Shown here piece after piece: positions 9,081 through 20,939 of a stretch of DNA of 64,000 nucleotides. The stretch is from NCBI RefSeq assembly GCF_000525855.1, contig NZ_AODE01000004.1, forward strand, positions 1 through 64,000, read 5' to 3'. The translations under genes and the position numbers were made by a program. This stretch comes from Listeria cornellensis FSL F6-0969 (GTDB lineage: Bacteria; Bacillota; Bacilli; Lactobacillales; Listeriaceae). Within the stretch, counting starts at the first letter, position 1, and every line of letters starts with the position of its first letter. The notes under the pieces are model-generated. The model saw only the letters and a program-made list of their open reading frames with translations. It did not search any database and was not told where the DNA came from.

Positions 9081-12000
9081 TTAGTTTACTGAAACAGTAA
9101 TACGTTTCACTTCTTTGTATTTCGCGTCTGTTGCCACGATTTCTACTGTATGCGATTTGTCAATCACGACACCGTCTACACCATTGATTGTATAGGTCCC
9201 GTTGCTGAGTATAGCTGTTTTCACATTGACACCATCGATTGCAAGACGAACATACGCGATGTCTGCTCCGAATGATCCTGTGACAGAACGACTACCAATC
9301 GTATACGGATTTACTGTTAGGCTGTAGTCTTTCACGATTGGGTTATTTTGTACAGAAACTGCGATACGATTGACTTCTTTGTATTGCGCGTCTACCGCAA
9401 CAATTTCGACAAGGTCTGTTGTTTTTGTGATAAGTGTACTGATACCGGCTAATGTATACACACCGCTAGCTGTTGATGCTTGTTTGACAATTACACCGTT
9501 CACAGAAAGGCGGACTTTCGAGACATTGGCGCCGTAGTTTCCTGTGATACTCGTGATACCAGTATCCAACGTAAAGGTTGCTGGACCTGTCAAGGCGTTG
9601 TCTAATACTTCAAAACCTGTTTTTGTTACGGTGATACGGTTGCGTTCGTTGTATTGAGCATCCACACCTACTACTTCGACTACATCGTCTTTGCTAACGA
9701 TGAATTTCGAAATGTTGGTAAATGTATAGGCACCATTAGATGTGCTAGCTTGTTGTACTACAACACCATTCACCCATAGACGAACTTTGCTGATATCTTT
9801 GCCGAATGTACCAGTTAGGTTTGCGCTACCTTTGGCGTATGGAGCAGCTGTTAAACTTGTGTCTAAAATAGATGATCCTTTTGTCACGACAGCAGTACGA
9901 GCTACTTCTTTGTATGCTGCATTTACCGCGACAACTTCCACTTTATCAGTTGTTAGTTTAATAAAACTTGGAACTTTATCAAATGTATAGGTACCATCTG
10001 AATTGGTTACAGCTTGTGATACAGCAACACCGTTTACCCATAGGCGAACTTTCGATACATCTTTACCGTATTTCCCGGTTAATGTAGCTGAGCCAAGTGT
10101 ATAGTCATTCGCACTTAGTGTGTAATCATAGATAGGATCACCAGTTACAGCAACAGCTATACGTGCACGTTCAACGTAAGAACCGTCAACACCAACTACT
10201 TCGACTTTGTCTGTTGGTTTTGTGATGAAGCTACTGATGTCTTTGAAAGTGTAACTGCCACTTGCTGTTGTTGCTTGAGTGACTACTGTACCGTTGACGA
10301 ATAGACGAACTTTCGAGATATTCTTACCATAGGTACCAGTAAGATTGGCATCGCCGACCTTATAGGCTTTTGCAGTAAGGCTGTAATCTACTGCAACACT
10401 AGCAACAGAAATACTCGCTGCTGATGTTTTGTTGTTTGATGCTTTTGTTACAGTAGCTGTGATAACAGAACCAGCCACTTGTTTTGTGATGATGAAGTTG
10501 TAGTTTCCTGCGCTGTCTGTGTTACCAGAAGCGATTGTTGTTGAGCCGTTCTTGATAACGATGGCGCTATTAGGTTCGCCTTTACCAGAAACGCTTGTAG
10601 AATCAGTTGTTAGCGCACCGATCGTTGTTTGCGTAATGCTATCGTCTGCAATCGTTGTGCTTGCTGTTGATGTTTTGCTGTTTGATGCTTTTGTTATGGT
10701 TGCAGTGATTGTAGAACCACCTGCTTGTTTTGTGATGATGAAGCTGTAGTTTCCAGCGCTGTCTGTTTTACCAGAAGCGATTGTTGTTGAGCCGTTCTTG
10801 ATAACGATGGCACTGTTAGGTTCGCCTTTACCAGATACTGTTGTGCTATCAGTTGTTAAATTCTCGATTGTTGTTGTGGCAATTTGGTTGAATAATGTTT
10901 CTGCTTTTGCAACATCTGCTGTTAGTTCTGCTTTTTCTGGTGCTGTGCGTGGTAAAGCATCTACTTGTGCTTTTGCTGCGTCAATCATGGCTTGTGTTGT
11001 CGTGTCTTTTAGAATGCTGTTAGTTGGTGCATCTGCGAATAGAGCGTTGACAGCGTCTGTTGCAAGTTCTAGAGAGTTGTCTGGAATGACAGTACTTGCA
11101 CTAGATGTTTGGTAGTTTGACGCTTTCGTTACAGTTGCTACGATTGTTGCGCCACTAGCTTGTTTCGCGATGATGAAGCTGTAGTTACCAGCACTGTCTG
11201 TTTTACCAGAAGCAATCGTTGTTGAGCCGTTTTTGATAACGATCGCGCTGTTAGGTTCACCTTTACCAGAAACGCTTGTAGAATCAGCTGTAAGTGTGTT
11301 GATTGTTGTAGCAGCAATTTTGTTGAATAGAGAATCTGCGTTATTAACGTCTGCAATTAGTTTTGCTTTTTCAGTCACAGAGCTTGGTAAAGCGTCTACT
11401 TGTGCTTTTGCTGCGTCAATCATGGCTTGCGTTGTTGTGTCTTTTAGTACGCTGTTAGTTGGTGCATCAGCGAATAATGCGTTAACAGTAGCTGTAGCGA
11501 TGGCTAATTGACTGGTTGCGTTGATTTCTGCTTGTGCTTTGTCGATATCTTTTTGTAAAGCTGCTTTTTGTGACGCATCTGTTACAAGGTTAACAAGTGC
11601 TTGCGCTGCATCGACTGCGGCTTGGTCTGTGGTACCTTTGATGTGGTTCGCAGGGTCATTAGAAATAAAGAGGTTGTTAGTAGCGTCTAGTGCTAGTTGA
11701 TAATGTGATAATACGTTTACTGAATCGAAAGTTTTAGTTTGATCTCCTACGCGCGCGCCGCTAAGATTTGCTATCTGGACTGTTGTTACTCCAGTCAAAA
11801 CAGAACCAGCCTTATTATAGCACACCCAACCTGTAGAATCGGTGCTGAATTTTCCTGTCGCATCAATGTTTACCGTTTTATCGGCGTACTTCTCTCCAGC
11901 TAAGTATAGTACTATTCTAGCCATTGTATTTGGTGTTCCTGTTCCAGTAATGGTGGTGTCATCCGTGAAAATCGGATTAAATTTCGCTGTTGTTACCCAC

Positions 12001-13131
12001 TTGATGATGCTATCTGTTAGTTGTTGTTGTGCTTTGTCGATATCTTTTTGTAAGGCTGCTTTTTGTGACGCATCTGTTACAAGGTTAACAAGTGATTGTG
12101 CTGCATCGACTGCGGCTTGATCCGTTGTCGTTTTGATATTATTTACAGGGTCATTAGAAATAAAGAGGTTGTTAGTAGCATCCAGTGCTAGTTGATAATG
12201 TGATAATACGTTTACTGTATCATAGTAGGAAGGAGTACCGGGAGCACCTGCTACGCGCGCGCCTTTAAGATTTGCTATTTGGATGGTTGTTACTCCAGTC
12301 AAAACAGAACCATCCTTATTGTAGCGCACCCAACCTGTAGAGTCGGTGCTGAATTTTCCTGTCGCATCAATATTTACCATTTTATCGGCATATAGAACTC
12401 CAGTTAAGTCATATAATCTTACCATGGCCACTGTATCTGGTGTTCCTGTTCCGGTAATTGTGGTGTCATCCGTGAAAATCGGATTAAATTTCGCTGTCGT
12501 TGCCCACTTGATACTATCTGTTAGTTGTTGTTGTGCTTTGTCGATATCTTTTTGTAAGGCTGCTTTTTGTGACGCATCTGTTACAAGGTTAACAAGTGCT
12601 TGTGCTGCATCGACTGCGGCTTGATCCGTTGTCGTTTTAATATCATTTACAGGGTTGTTAGAAATAAAGAGGTTCTTAGTAGCATCTAGTGCTAGTTGGT
12701 AATGTGATACTACTGCTCTTAAATCGAGAGAAGGACCTGTAGATGATAGACCTACGTTGTAAATATCTGCCATCAGGATTGTTGTTACTCCAGTCAAAAT
12801 AGAATTATCCGGATTGTAGCACACCCAACCTGTAGAATCGGCGCTGAATTTTCCTGCAGCGTCAATGGTTACCGTTTTTGTTGCATACTTAGCTCTATTT
12901 GCTACGTCAAATAGTGTTATTGTAACCGTTAAATTTGGTGTTCCTGTTCCAGTAATGGTGGTGTCATCCATGAAAATTGGATTTAATTTTGCTGTATCAG
13001 CTACTGCTGTTGTTTTTAATTTGTTTTCCGCGGCGTGTGTTTGTACCGGCGGTAGAGTTGTAATAATGGATGTTGCTAGTACATTGGCCACCAGAAGTGT
13101 TGTCGCGGCTTTTTTTTAAATGTTTATTCAT
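9081..13131 (-). CDS. Large secreted multi-repeat protein with Ig-like domains, frameshifted near start
   Basis: Predicted exported adhesin-like protein of about 1349 residues; function unknown. The true start is probably ATG 13131, eleven bases after AGGAGG. A T8 run at 13110-13117 breaks the frame; with T7 the N-terminus becomes MNKHLKKAATTLLVANVLAT, a good signal peptide ending near THAA. In order there are three roughly 165-residue units (NPIF-TDDTTITGTGTP then DQAAVDAAQALVNLVTDASQ), two NALFADAPTNS helical units alternating with three GKGEPNSAIVIKNG units that resemble bacterial Ig (Big_6) domains, and five C-terminal units with SKVRLWVNGV and VEVVGVDAQY. The protein stops in the last repeat without LPXTG, a membrane tail or GW modules, so anchoring is unclear. 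Long near-identical DNA repeats suggest growth by recombination. Absent from this position in L. monocytogenes as I recall. Confidence 0.85.
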
Positions 13132-13379
13132 ATTTATAAAATCCTCCTGAAATTGTTGTTGATATTAGCTGTTTGCTAACTCACCTACTTAGTATATCGT
13201 CTTTGTTTAACAATAAAAACACTATATTTCCGCTTTTTTTTGATGTAGTTGTGAATACTTTGTTACATATTTCATATATTTTGGAAGTAGAACTCGTAAT
13301 CTGAATAGTTTTCTTTCTGCTAGGTCTGAGGTAGAATTAATGGATGAGTAGAGTTAATGTAATGAAGGAGGCGTTTATT

Positions 13380-14732
13380 TTGAGGGAACATTATGATTAT
13401 ATAGCGATTGGTGGCGGAAGTGGTGGGATTTCATCCGTGAATCGAGCGGCTAGTTATGGGATGAAATGTGCGCTTGTAGAGCCGAAACATCTTGGGGGCA
13501 CGTGCGTGAACGTCGGCTGTGTTCCGAAAAAGGTGATGTGGTACGGGGCGCAAATATCTGAGGCAATGCATAAGTATGCGCCAGATTATGGTTTTGATGT
13601 GAAGCAGGAACGGTTTGATTTTGCGAAATTGGTGGAGAATCGGGAGGCGTATATTGAGCGGATTCATGGTTCGTATCAGCGCGGACTTGATCATAATAAG
13701 GTCGATATTTTAAAAGGATATGCGTCGTTTGTGGATGAGCACACGATTGAGGTTGACGGAACGCGTTATACGGCGGATCATATTTTGATTGCGACTGGTG
13801 GGAAACCTGCTTGGCCAGACGTTCCTGGTGCGGAATTGGGGACGGATTCGGATGGCTTTTTTGAATGGACGGAGTTGCCGAAGCGCGTGGCGGTTGTCGG
13901 TGCGGGATACATTGCGGTGGAACTGGCGGGCGTTTTGCAGGGATTTGGTGTGGAGACGCATTTGTTTGTTCGCAAGCACGCGCCGTTGCGGAATTTTGAC
14001 CCGTTGCTGGTGGATACGCTGGTGGAGGTTATGAAGGAGCAGGGGCCAAGGCTTCACACGGAGGCGATTCCAAAAGCGGTGACGGAAAATGAGGACGGTT
14101 CGGTGACGCTTCATTTGGAGGATGGTCGGACGCAGACGGTGGATAAATTGATTTGGGCGATTGGTCGGACGCCGGTTACGGAGACGCTGAACTTGGCGGC
14201 AACGGCGGTGGAGCTTGATAAAAAAGGCTACATTAAAGTGGACAAATACCAAAATACGGCGGTTCCGGGAATCTATGCGGTTGGGGACATTACAGGTCAT
14301 ATTGAATTGACACCAGTCGCGATTGCGGCGGGCAGACGTTTGTCGGAGCGCTTGTTTAATGGCAAATTAGACGAGCATTTGGATTATTCGCTAATTCCGA
14401 CGGTTGTTTTTAGCCATCCTGCGATTGGGACGGTTGGTTTGACGGAACCGGAGGCGATTGAGAAGTACGGTGAGACGCAAGTTAAGGTGTACACTTCTTC
14501 GTTTACTTCTATGTATACGGCGATTACGGAACATCGCGAGCCGTGCCGTATGAAGCTCGTTTGTGCTGGTGACAATGAAAAAGTGGTGGGCTTACACGGG
14601 ATTGGGACGGGCGTTGATGAAATGATTCAAGGCTTTGCGGTTGCTATGAAAATGGGCGCGACGAAAGCTGATTTTGATAACACGGTTGCGATTCATCCGA
14701 CGGGTTCTGAGGAATTTGTGACGATGCGTTGA
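13380..14732 (+). CDS. gor: Glutathione-disulfide reductase / pyridine nucleotide-disulfide oxidoreductase
   Basis: Homodimeric FAD enzyme that reduces glutathione disulfide with NADPH; about 450 residues. The N-terminal FAD motif is [16 protein letters not shown], followed by the redox-active [17 protein letters not shown] pair of cysteines near residue 40. [17 protein letters not shown] (NADPH domain), [10 protein letters not shown], and the C-terminal [13 protein letters not shown] carrying the catalytic His-Glu pair complete it. I prefer TTG 13380, eight bases after AAGGAGG, over upstream ATGs at 13344 and 13362, because the protein then starts as family members do ([13 protein letters not shown]). 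The gene is strikingly rich in GCG/ACG/CGG codons, like the thr operon that follows. Confidence 0.9.
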   Translation: MREHYDYIAIGGGSGGISSVNRAASYGMKCALVEPKHLGGTCVNVGCVPKKVMWYGAQISEAMHKYAPDYGFDVKQERFDFAKLVENREAYIERIHGSYQRGLDHNKVDILKGYASFVDEHTIEVDGTRYTADHILIATGGKPAWPDVPGAELGTDSDGFFEWTELPKRVAVVGAGYIAVELAGVLQGFGVETHLFVRKHAPLRNFDPLLVDTLVEVMKEQGPRLHTEAIPKAVTENEDGSVTLHLEDGRTQTVDKLIWAIGRTPVTETLNLAATAVELDKKGYIKVDKYQNTAVPGIYAVGDITGHIELTPVAIAAGRRLSERLFNGKLDEHLDYSLIPTVVFSHPAIGTVGLTEPEAIEKYGETQVKVYTSSFTSMYTAITEHREPCRMKLVCAGDNEKVVGLHGIGTGVDEMIQGFAVAMKMGATKADFDNTVAIHPTGSEEFVTMR

Positions 14733-14745
14733 TTTTAGAATTAGG

Positions 14746-14805
14746 AAACACTCCGTCTTATAACGGCGTACTTATTTGTGCGCGGGATAGGATGGGTGTT
14801 TTTTT
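14746..14805 (+). terminator. Possible gor terminator
   Basis: AAACAC and GTGTTT pair at the ends of an imperfect hairpin that closes on a run of seven Ts. The interior pairing is weak. Confidence 0.4.
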
Positions 14806-14868
14806 AGTGCTTTGGGCAGCCTTGTGAACCGCTGTCTAAACGAATATTCAGATATGTCAAATAACCCT

Positions 14869-14897
14869 TTGCTTTATAGAAGGAAATTGCGTATAAT
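14869..14897 (+). promoter_or_regulatory. Predicted SigA promoter of the threonine operon
   Basis: TTGCTT at 14869 and TATAAT at 14892 with a 17-base spacer, 41 bases before the hom start. The short leader leaves no room for a T-box. Confidence 0.7.
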
Positions 14898-14938
14898 AAG
14901 CAATAATTACATTGTTTTAGAACTGAGGAGGTTGGCGA

Positions 14939-16225
14939 GTGGAAGCGAAATTAGAAGTTGGGATTTTAGGATTTGGAACGGTTGGTAGTGGTGTCATTCA
15001 CATTTTAGAGGAACATGCGGAGAAAATTAGTCAGATGACAGGCTATCAAATAAGTGTCAAAACGGTTCTTGTGCGCGACTTAGAGAAAAATCGTCGGTAC
15101 GAAACGAAAGGATTTAGCTTGACCACGGAGCCAGCTGCTATTCTAAATGATCCGGATATTGCGGTTGTTGTGGAAGTAATGGGAAGTATCGAACCGGCGC
15201 GGGAATATGTTTTACAGGCGCTTAAGGCTGGGAAACATGTGGTGACGGCGAACAAGGACTTAATTGCGTTACATGGTGATGAATTGATTGCTGTGGCGCA
15301 AGCGAATAAATGTGATCTATTCTATGAAGCAAGTGTTGCTGGCGGCATCCCGATTTTACGGACGATTGTGAACGGGCTTGCGGCGGATAAGATGCAGAAG
15401 GTAATGGGAATCGTCAATGGAACGACGAACTTCATGTTGACGAAAATGAAAACGGAGAAGCGGAGTTATGAGAGTGTCTTGAAAGAGGCGCAGGACTTAG
15501 GTTTCGCGGAATCTGACCCGACGAATGATGTGGACGGGATTGATGCGGCTCGCAAAATGGTCATCTTGACGCGTTTGGCTTTTGGGATGAACGTGGACTT
15601 GGCGGACGTGGATACGGTTGGGATTCGTGGGATTGCGCCGCGTGATATGGAAGTCGCGGAACAATTGAAATACGTGATTAAATTGGTCGGTACGGCGGAG
15701 GAGCGAAATGGTTCGGTGGCAGTTAGTGTTGGACCGGTGCTCTTGCCGAAATATCATCCGATGGCGGGCGTGAACAACGAGAATAATGCGGTGTTTGTAA
15801 CGGGTGCTGCGGCTGGTGAAACGATGTATTACGGGCCTGGTGCTGGGGAATTACCAACAGCGACGAGTGTTGTCAGCGATATTATCATGGTGGCGAAGAA
15901 TAGTAAGTTAGGCATTAATGGAAACGCGTTTAATAGTTACAAGCATGATACAAAGCAGACGTTGCCAGATGAGATTTTCTCGAAGTATTATTTGCGAATT
16001 GTGATGGATGATAAGACGGGAACGTTCCTTAAGTTAACGCAGATTTTTGCGGAGGCGGGCGTCGGTTTTGATAAAATTTTGCAGGAACCGCTGGACGAAT
16101 TTACGGCGACGGTTGTTGTGGTGACGCATGTGACGAGCAAAGCGCAACTGGAACAAGCGATTGAAAAAGTGGAGCTGGAACCGCAAATGCAAGTGGAAGC
16201 GAAATATAAAGTGGTGGAGGGATAA
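14939..16225 (+). CDS. hom: Homoserine dehydrogenase
   Basis: Reduces aspartate semialdehyde to homoserine with NAD(P)H, the branch step toward threonine and methionine. 428 residues. [16 protein letters not shown] is the Rossmann motif at the N-terminus, [12 protein letters not shown] (near residue 103) and [14 protein letters not shown] are catalytic-domain signatures, and [15 protein letters not shown] follows. An ACT domain at the C-terminus ([17 protein letters not shown], from about residue 348) suggests threonine feedback. GTG start behind GAGGAGG. First gene of hom-thrC-thrB, two bases before thrC. Confidence 0.97.
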   Translation: MEAKLEVGILGFGTVGSGVIHILEEHAEKISQMTGYQISVKTVLVRDLEKNRRYETKGFSLTTEPAAILNDPDIAVVVEVMGSIEPAREYVLQALKAGKHVVTANKDLIALHGDELIAVAQANKCDLFYEASVAGGIPILRTIVNGLAADKMQKVMGIVNGTTNFMLTKMKTEKRSYESVLKEAQDLGFAESDPTNDVDGIDAARKMVILTRLAFGMNVDLADVDTVGIRGIAPRDMEVAEQLKYVIKLVGTAEERNGSVAVSVGPVLLPKYHPMAGVNNENNAVFVTGAAAGETMYYGPGAGELPTATSVVSDIIMVAKNSKLGINGNAFNSYKHDTKQTLPDEIFSKYYLRIVMDDKTGTFLKLTQIFAEAGVGFDKILQEPLDEFTATVVVVTHVTSKAQLEQAIEKVELEPQMQVEAKYKVVEG

Positions 16226-16227
16226 GG

Positions 16228-17286
16228 ATGTACGAAGGATTATTGAAACGATATAAGGATTATTTACCGATTACGGATAAAACACCGATGATTGGCTTGG
16301 CGGAAGGGAATACGCCTTTGATTCCATTGCCGAATTTGTCGAAGGAACTTGGCGTGACGTTATATGGGAAATATGAAGGCTTGAATCCGACGGGGTCGTT
16401 TAAGGATCGCGGTATGGTGATGGCGGTTGCGAAGGCGAAGGAAGAGGGCGCGACGGCGGTCATTTGTGCTTCGACGGGAAATACGTCGGCAGCAGCTGCG
16501 GCGTACGCGACTCGTGCGGGAATGAAGGCATATGTCGTGATTCCAGATGGCAAAGTGGCGCTTGGTAAGTTGGCGCAGGCCGTGATGTATGGCGCGGATA
16601 TTATCGCGATTCAGGGGAACTTTGATGAGGCTTTGGACGCGGTTCGTGAACTTGCGAAAACGGAGGCGGTAGCGCTGGTTAACTCGGTGAATCCGTACCG
16701 TTTGGAAGGCCAGAAGACAGCGGCGTTTGAGGTCTGTGAACAATTGGGTGGGAAAGCGCCAGACGTGCTTGCGATTCCGGTTGGGAACGCGGGGAACATT
16801 TCGGCGTATTGGAAAGGTTTTAAGGAATGGGACGGACATTTTGGCGTTGGTTTGCCGAGGATGCATGGTTTTGAAGCGGAAGGTGCAGCGGCGATCGTTC
16901 AAGGCGCGCCGATTAAGAATCCTGAGACGATTGCGACGGCGATTCGGATTGGTAACCCTGCGAGCTGGGAGTTAGCTGAGGCCGCGCGTGACGAGTCGAA
17001 GGGTTATATTCATTCGGTGACAGATGACGAGATTGTGAATGCCTACAAAAAAGTCGCGGCACAGGACGGTGTCTTCATTGAGCCTGGTTCTGCGGCATCA
17101 CTTGCGGGCGTGATTCAACACGTGAAAAGTGGCGCAATCAAGCAAGGCGAGACGGTCGTTTGTGTGTTCACTGGAAACGGTTTGAAAGATCCAGATACGG
17201 CGATGAGCGTACATGAAGTTCCGATTTCGCATGTGGAAGGCGTGGACGCGATGCGTGACTACTTGCGCGGAGGCGTGACGAAATGA
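16228..17286 (+). CDS. thrC: Threonine synthase
   Basis: PLP enzyme converting O-phosphohomoserine to threonine, the last step of the pathway. 352 residues, the short Bacillus-type form. [18 protein letters not shown] (near residue 53) carries the PLP lysine, [15 protein letters not shown] binds the cofactor phosphate region, and [14 protein letters not shown] and [10 protein letters not shown] follow. Separated from hom by two bases and overlapping thrB by four, so surely co-transcribed. Start ATG follows GGAGGGATAAGG. Confidence 0.97.
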   Translation: MYEGLLKRYKDYLPITDKTPMIGLAEGNTPLIPLPNLSKELGVTLYGKYEGLNPTGSFKDRGMVMAVAKAKEEGATAVICASTGNTSAAAAAYATRAGMKAYVVIPDGKVALGKLAQAVMYGADIIAIQGNFDEALDAVRELAKTEAVALVNSVNPYRLEGQKTAAFEVCEQLGGKAPDVLAIPVGNAGNISAYWKGFKEWDGHFGVGLPRMHGFEAEGAAAIVQGAPIKNPETIATAIRIGNPASWELAEAARDESKGYIHSVTDDEIVNAYKKVAAQDGVFIEPGSAASLAGVIQHVKSGAIKQGETVVCVFTGNGLKDPDTAMSVHEVPISHVEGVDAMRDYLRGGVTK

Positions 17287-18152
17287 TTCGCATCCAAGTT
17301 CCGGCTACAACAGCGAATCTTGGACCGGGTTTCGATTCGTGTGGCCTGGCATTATCGCTATATTTGACGTTAGAAGTTTTAGAACCAGCAAAAGAGTGGC
17401 ATATCGCGCATGATTTAGGCGACGGAATCCCGATGGATGCGTCAAACGTCATCGTCGAAACCGCGCTTAGCATTGCGCCAAACCTCGAACCACATCATTT
17501 GAAAATGCTCTGCGATATCCCTGCGGCGCGCGGACTTGGAAGTAGTTCAGCGGCCGTGGTGGCGGGCATCGAACTTGCGAATATACTCGCGAATTTGGAG
17601 TTGACGCCAGAACGCAAAGTGGAGATTGCTGCGGAAATCGAAGGCCATCCTGATAATGTTGCGCCAGCTGTGCTCGGTAATTTTGTTGTTGGGGCGAAAC
17701 TGGAGGGCGAAGATTTTTACGTACGGCATCTTTTTCCAGATTGTGCGCTACTCGCTTTTATTCCGCAAGAAGTACTGCTAACGAGTGAAAGTCGCGGCGT
17801 TTTACCAGATCAGCTTCCGTACAAAGAGGCGGTCAAAGCTAGCAGTATCGCCAATGTGATGATTGCAGCGCTTTTGCAAAATGATCTAAAACTGGCAGGT
17901 GACATGATGGAGCGCGATTTATGGCATGAAAAATATCGTGCGAAACTTGTGCCTCATTTGAAGCCATTGCGGGCATTGACGAAAGCGAATGGCGCTTATG
18001 CTGCATGTTTGAGCGGCGCGGGTCCAACGATTTTAGTATTCGCTCCAAAATCGGAAAGTGAAAACTTGATACATGTAATGAAGGAATTCGATCAAACAGC
18101 GAGTGTTCTTTCTCTTCATATAGAAGGAAACGGTTCAACGGTATTTTCATAA
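17283..18152 (+). CDS. thrB: Homoserine kinase
   Basis: GHMP-family kinase that phosphorylates homoserine with ATP, feeding thrC. 289 residues. [19 protein letters not shown] at the N-terminus and the ATP-binding glycine-rich loop [14 protein letters not shown] near residue 83 are diagnostic, as is the C-terminal [11 protein letters not shown]. Overlaps thrC by four bases (ATGA). Codon use shifts toward fewer GCG/ACG codons in its second half compared with hom and thrC. Confidence 0.97.
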   Translation: MIRIQVPATTANLGPGFDSCGLALSLYLTLEVLEPAKEWHIAHDLGDGIPMDASNVIVETALSIAPNLEPHHLKMLCDIPAARGLGSSSAAVVAGIELANILANLELTPERKVEIAAEIEGHPDNVAPAVLGNFVVGAKLEGEDFYVRHLFPDCALLAFIPQEVLLTSESRGVLPDQLPYKEAVKASSIANVMIAALLQNDLKLAGDMMERDLWHEKYRAKLVPHLKPLRALTKANGAYAACLSGAGPTILVFAPKSESENLIHVMKEFDQTASVLSLHIEGNGSTVFS

Positions 18153-18157
18153 GGAAA

Positions 18158-18199
18158 CTGCGAGTAAAGTATGAAATAGCGCTTTACTTGCGGTTTTTT
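18158..18199 (+). terminator. Threonine operon terminator
   Basis: GCGAGTAAAG pairs with CTTTACTTGC around a 13-base loop and is followed by TTTTTT, just after the thrB stop. Confidence 0.8.
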
Positions 18200-18288
18200 A
18201 ATGTGATGTCGGTGAATTAGGTTACATAAAATTAATCCCGAAAATGCGATTAGAATAGGCTTTACGAAAGGATTTGAGATAATACCTA

Positions 18289-18317
18289 TTGTTCCCTATT
18301 CCGCGCTATGATAGAAT
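18289..18317 (+). promoter_or_regulatory. Predicted SigA promoter of tdk-prfA-prmC
   Basis: TTGTTC at 18289 and TAGAAT at 18312 with a 17-base spacer, 42 bases before the tdk start. Confidence 0.6.
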
Positions 18318-18358
18318 GAAAAAGAGTTTTTAACATGGGAATGCGAGGTTTTGAGAGA

Positions 18359-18931
18359 ATGGCACAGCTTTTCTTTAGGTATGGTTCAATGAATAGTGGT
18401 AAGACAATTGAAATTTTAAAAGTAGCGCATAATTATGAGGAACAGAATAAGCCGGTTATGATTTTCACATCAGGCATCGATGATCGCGAGCAGGTCGGCA
18501 TTATTTCGAGCCGAATCGGGCTAAAACGCGAGGCAACACCAGTATTTTCCGCGACAAATCTCTATGAAGAAGTCGCAAAAATGGATCCAAAACCGTATTG
18601 CGTTTTACTGGATGAATCGCAGTTTTTGGAGAAAAAACATATTTTGCAGTTGGCAGAAATTGCAGATGGGCTAAACATCCCAGTTATCGCGTACGGCCTA
18701 AAAAACGATTTTCAAAATGAGCTTTTCGAAGGCTCCAAATATTTATTGTTATATGCAGACAAAATAGAAGAAATGAAGACGGTATGCTGGTTTTGCACGA
18801 AAAAGGCAACGATGGTTTTACGTGTCGACGAAGAGGGGAAACCAATGTATAAAGGCGACCAGATCATGATCGGTGGCAATGATCGTTACTATCCAGTTTG
18901 CCGAAAATGTCACGCCAACCCGAAAATTTAA
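18359..18931 (+). CDS. tdk: Thymidine kinase
   Basis: Phosphorylates thymidine to dTMP with ATP in pyrimidine salvage. 190 residues from ATG 18359 ([16 protein letters not shown]), the listerial start; an in-frame ATG at 18335 is less likely. The P-loop GSMNSGKT is at residue 9, LLDESQFL carries the catalytic Glu near 87, and zinc cysteines are in CWFC and CRKCHAN. Sequence closely resembles what I remember of L. monocytogenes Tdk, which is one of the best genus indicators here. Followed 33 bases later by prfA, as in many Bacilli. Confidence 0.96.
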   Translation: MAQLFFRYGSMNSGKTIEILKVAHNYEEQNKPVMIFTSGIDDREQVGIISSRIGLKREATPVFSATNLYEEVAKMDPKPYCVLLDESQFLEKKHILQLAEIADGLNIPVIAYGLKNDFQNELFEGSKYLLLYADKIEEMKTVCWFCTKKATMVLRVDEEGKPMYKGDQIMIGGNDRYYPVCRKCHANPKI

Positions 18932-18964
18932 CTTTTTCACAACTAAAAAATGAGGTGAATCAAA

Positions 18965-20041
18965 ATGTATGATCGTTTACAAGCAGTGGAAGATCGCTAT
19001 GATGAATTAAACGAATTGCTGAGTGACCCGAATGTGGTTAGCGACGCGACAAAACTGCGAGACTATTCCAAAGAGCAGTCAAGTATTACAGAAACGGTTG
19101 AGGTATACCGCGAGTACAAAGAAGTGACCGCGGGGCTTGCTGAAACGCGCGAAATGATGAATGAAAAGCTCGACGACGACATGAAAGAAATGGTGAAGGA
19201 AGAATTTAGCGAACTAACGGATGCAAAAGCAAAACTGGAAGAGCGTTTGAAAATATTGCTCGTTCCAAAAGATCCGAACGACGATAAAAACGTTATTATG
19301 GAAATTCGTGGCGCGGCGGGTGGCGATGAAGCCGCTCTATTTGCGGGCGATTTATTCCGAATGTACTCTCGTTATGCGGACTCTCGCGGTTGGAAAACAG
19401 AAGTTATGGACGCAAACGCGACGGGAATCGGTGGTTATAAAGAAATTATTGTGATGATAAACGGGGCTGGTGCATACTCCCGCCTGAAATATGAGAATGG
19501 CGCGCACCGGGTTCAACGTGTTCCTGAGACCGAATCAGGTGGCCGGACGCATACATCGACGGCGACTGTTGCAATTTTGCCAGAAGCGGAAGACGTGGAA
19601 ATCGACATTAAAGATAACGAAATTCGCACGGATACGTTTGCTTCAAGTGGCGCCGGTGGACAAAGTGTAAATACAACGATGTCCGCGGTACGTCTGACGC
19701 ATATTCCGACGGGGATTGTTGTTTCGATGCAAGATGAGCGTTCCCAAATTAAGAATAAAGAAAAAGCGATGAAAATTTTGCGCGCCCGTATTTTTGATAA
19801 ATTTGAACGTGAAGCGCGTGAGGAATATGATACACATCGGAAATCGGCGGTCGGTACTGGTGACCGTTCGGAGCGAATTCGGACGTATAATTATCCACAA
19901 AACCGTGTTACCGATCACCGCATTGGCTTGACGATTCAAAAACTCGATCAGATTATGGAAGGCAAATTAGATGAAATAATCGACGCGCTCATCATGGAAG
20001 ACCAAACAAGCCGACTCGATCATCTAAGTGACGGTTTGTAA
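18965..20041 (+). CDS. prfA: Peptide chain release factor 1
   Basis: Ends translation at UAA and UAG. 358 residues. The codon-recognition region has [14 protein letters not shown] (the PxT determinant of RF1), and the GAGGQSVNT motif near residue 225 enters the peptidyl-transferase centre. prmC, which methylates that glutamine, starts one base after the stop. Note that in Listeria the symbol prfA is also used for the unrelated virulence regulator; this gene is the release factor. Confidence 0.97.
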   Translation: MYDRLQAVEDRYDELNELLSDPNVVSDATKLRDYSKEQSSITETVEVYREYKEVTAGLAETREMMNEKLDDDMKEMVKEEFSELTDAKAKLEERLKILLVPKDPNDDKNVIMEIRGAAGGDEAALFAGDLFRMYSRYADSRGWKTEVMDANATGIGGYKEIIVMINGAGAYSRLKYENGAHRVQRVPETESGGRTHTSTATVAILPEAEDVEIDIKDNEIRTDTFASSGAGGQSVNTTMSAVRLTHIPTGIVVSMQDERSQIKNKEKAMKILRARIFDKFEREAREEYDTHRKSAVGTGDRSERIRTYNYPQNRVTDHRIGLTIQKLDQIMEGKLDEIIDALIMEDQTSRLDHLSDGL

Positions 20042-20042
20042 G

Positions 20043-20899
20043 ATGACAATTGCCGAGATTTTAAATCAAGCAAAAGCCGAATTAGTCGCACGAGAATTAG
20101 ACAACAATATCGCCGAAATCATCATCGAAACACGACTCGGTTTGACACGATCCGACTTGTGGATATCGACTGACCGCGAGTTGAGTTCGAGCGAACAGGC
20201 CCAGTTTGACAACGATTTCGCGCGCTATATAAACGGGGAGCCAGTTCAGTATATTTTAGAAGTGGCTCCTTTTTATGGTCGCGATTTTTACGTCAATCCA
20301 AGCGTCCTAATCCCTCGCCCTGAAACCGAAGAGCTCGTCTACGCCGCGGAAAAATTCATCGAAAAAAATCCTGATCGTGTTCGACGCGTGCTGGACGTGT
20401 GCACAGGAAGCGGCATTATCCCAATCAGCATCCAAGCGATGTTTCCAGAGCTAGCCGTCACAGGTTCCGATATTTCGAAACCCGCCCTTGAAGTCGCCGC
20501 CGAAAACAACACGCGATTAAAAACAGATGTCCGATTTATCCACAGTGATCTCGTGAACTACTTCCAAGAAACTGGCGAAAAATTCGATATGATTCTAGCT
20601 AATCCGCCTTATATAGCCGACTCAGAACGCGCAGAAATGTCCGATTACGTTCTAGATCACGAGCCGGAATTAGCTCTGTTCGCGCCACATGATGGTTTGG
20701 CAATTTACGAACAACTGATTGGGAGTTTACCGAACATTGTGGATAACTCCTTCTGGATTGGGATGGAAATCGGTTATACACAGGGTAAAAGCGTTAAAAA
20801 ACCTTTTTCGAAAAAAGTTTTCCACAGGCAACGACAATTGTGCAGCAAGATATCAACGGCAAAGATCGGATGGTTATCTGCTCTAACCAACTGATATAG
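20043..20899 (+). CDS. prmC: Peptide chain release factor N5-glutamine methyltransferase, frameshifted near 3' end
   Basis: Methylates the GGQ glutamine of RF1 and RF2 using S-adenosylmethionine. About 284 residues after repair. LIPRPETEELVY precedes the SAM motif RVLDVCTGSGIIPISI, and MILANPPYI is the NPPY catalytic loop. Two A6 runs at 20796-20801 and 20811-20816 each carry one base too many. With A5 in both, the end reads VKNLFRKSFPQATTIVQQD and stops at TAG 20897, matching the family end. ATG 20043 is coupled to prfA. Confidence 0.93.
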
Positions 20900-20928
20900 A
20901 AGCATTTCTATCATGGAGATGCTTTTTT
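20900..20928 (+). terminator. prmC terminator
   Basis: AGCAT-TCT and AGATGCT pair with one bulge and are followed by TTTTTT, immediately after the repaired prmC stop. Confidence 0.7.
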
Positions 20929-20939
20929 ATTGGCTATAA

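Noticed and set aside
9742..13119. Plus-strand open frames opposite the large repeat protein
   Set aside because: They recur with the repeats of the minus-strand gene, start within it and have no ribosome sites, so they are shadows.
14760..14938. Threonine T-box leader before hom
   Set aside because: The predicted promoter leaves only about 35 bases of leader, and no TGGNACCGCG-like motif is present.
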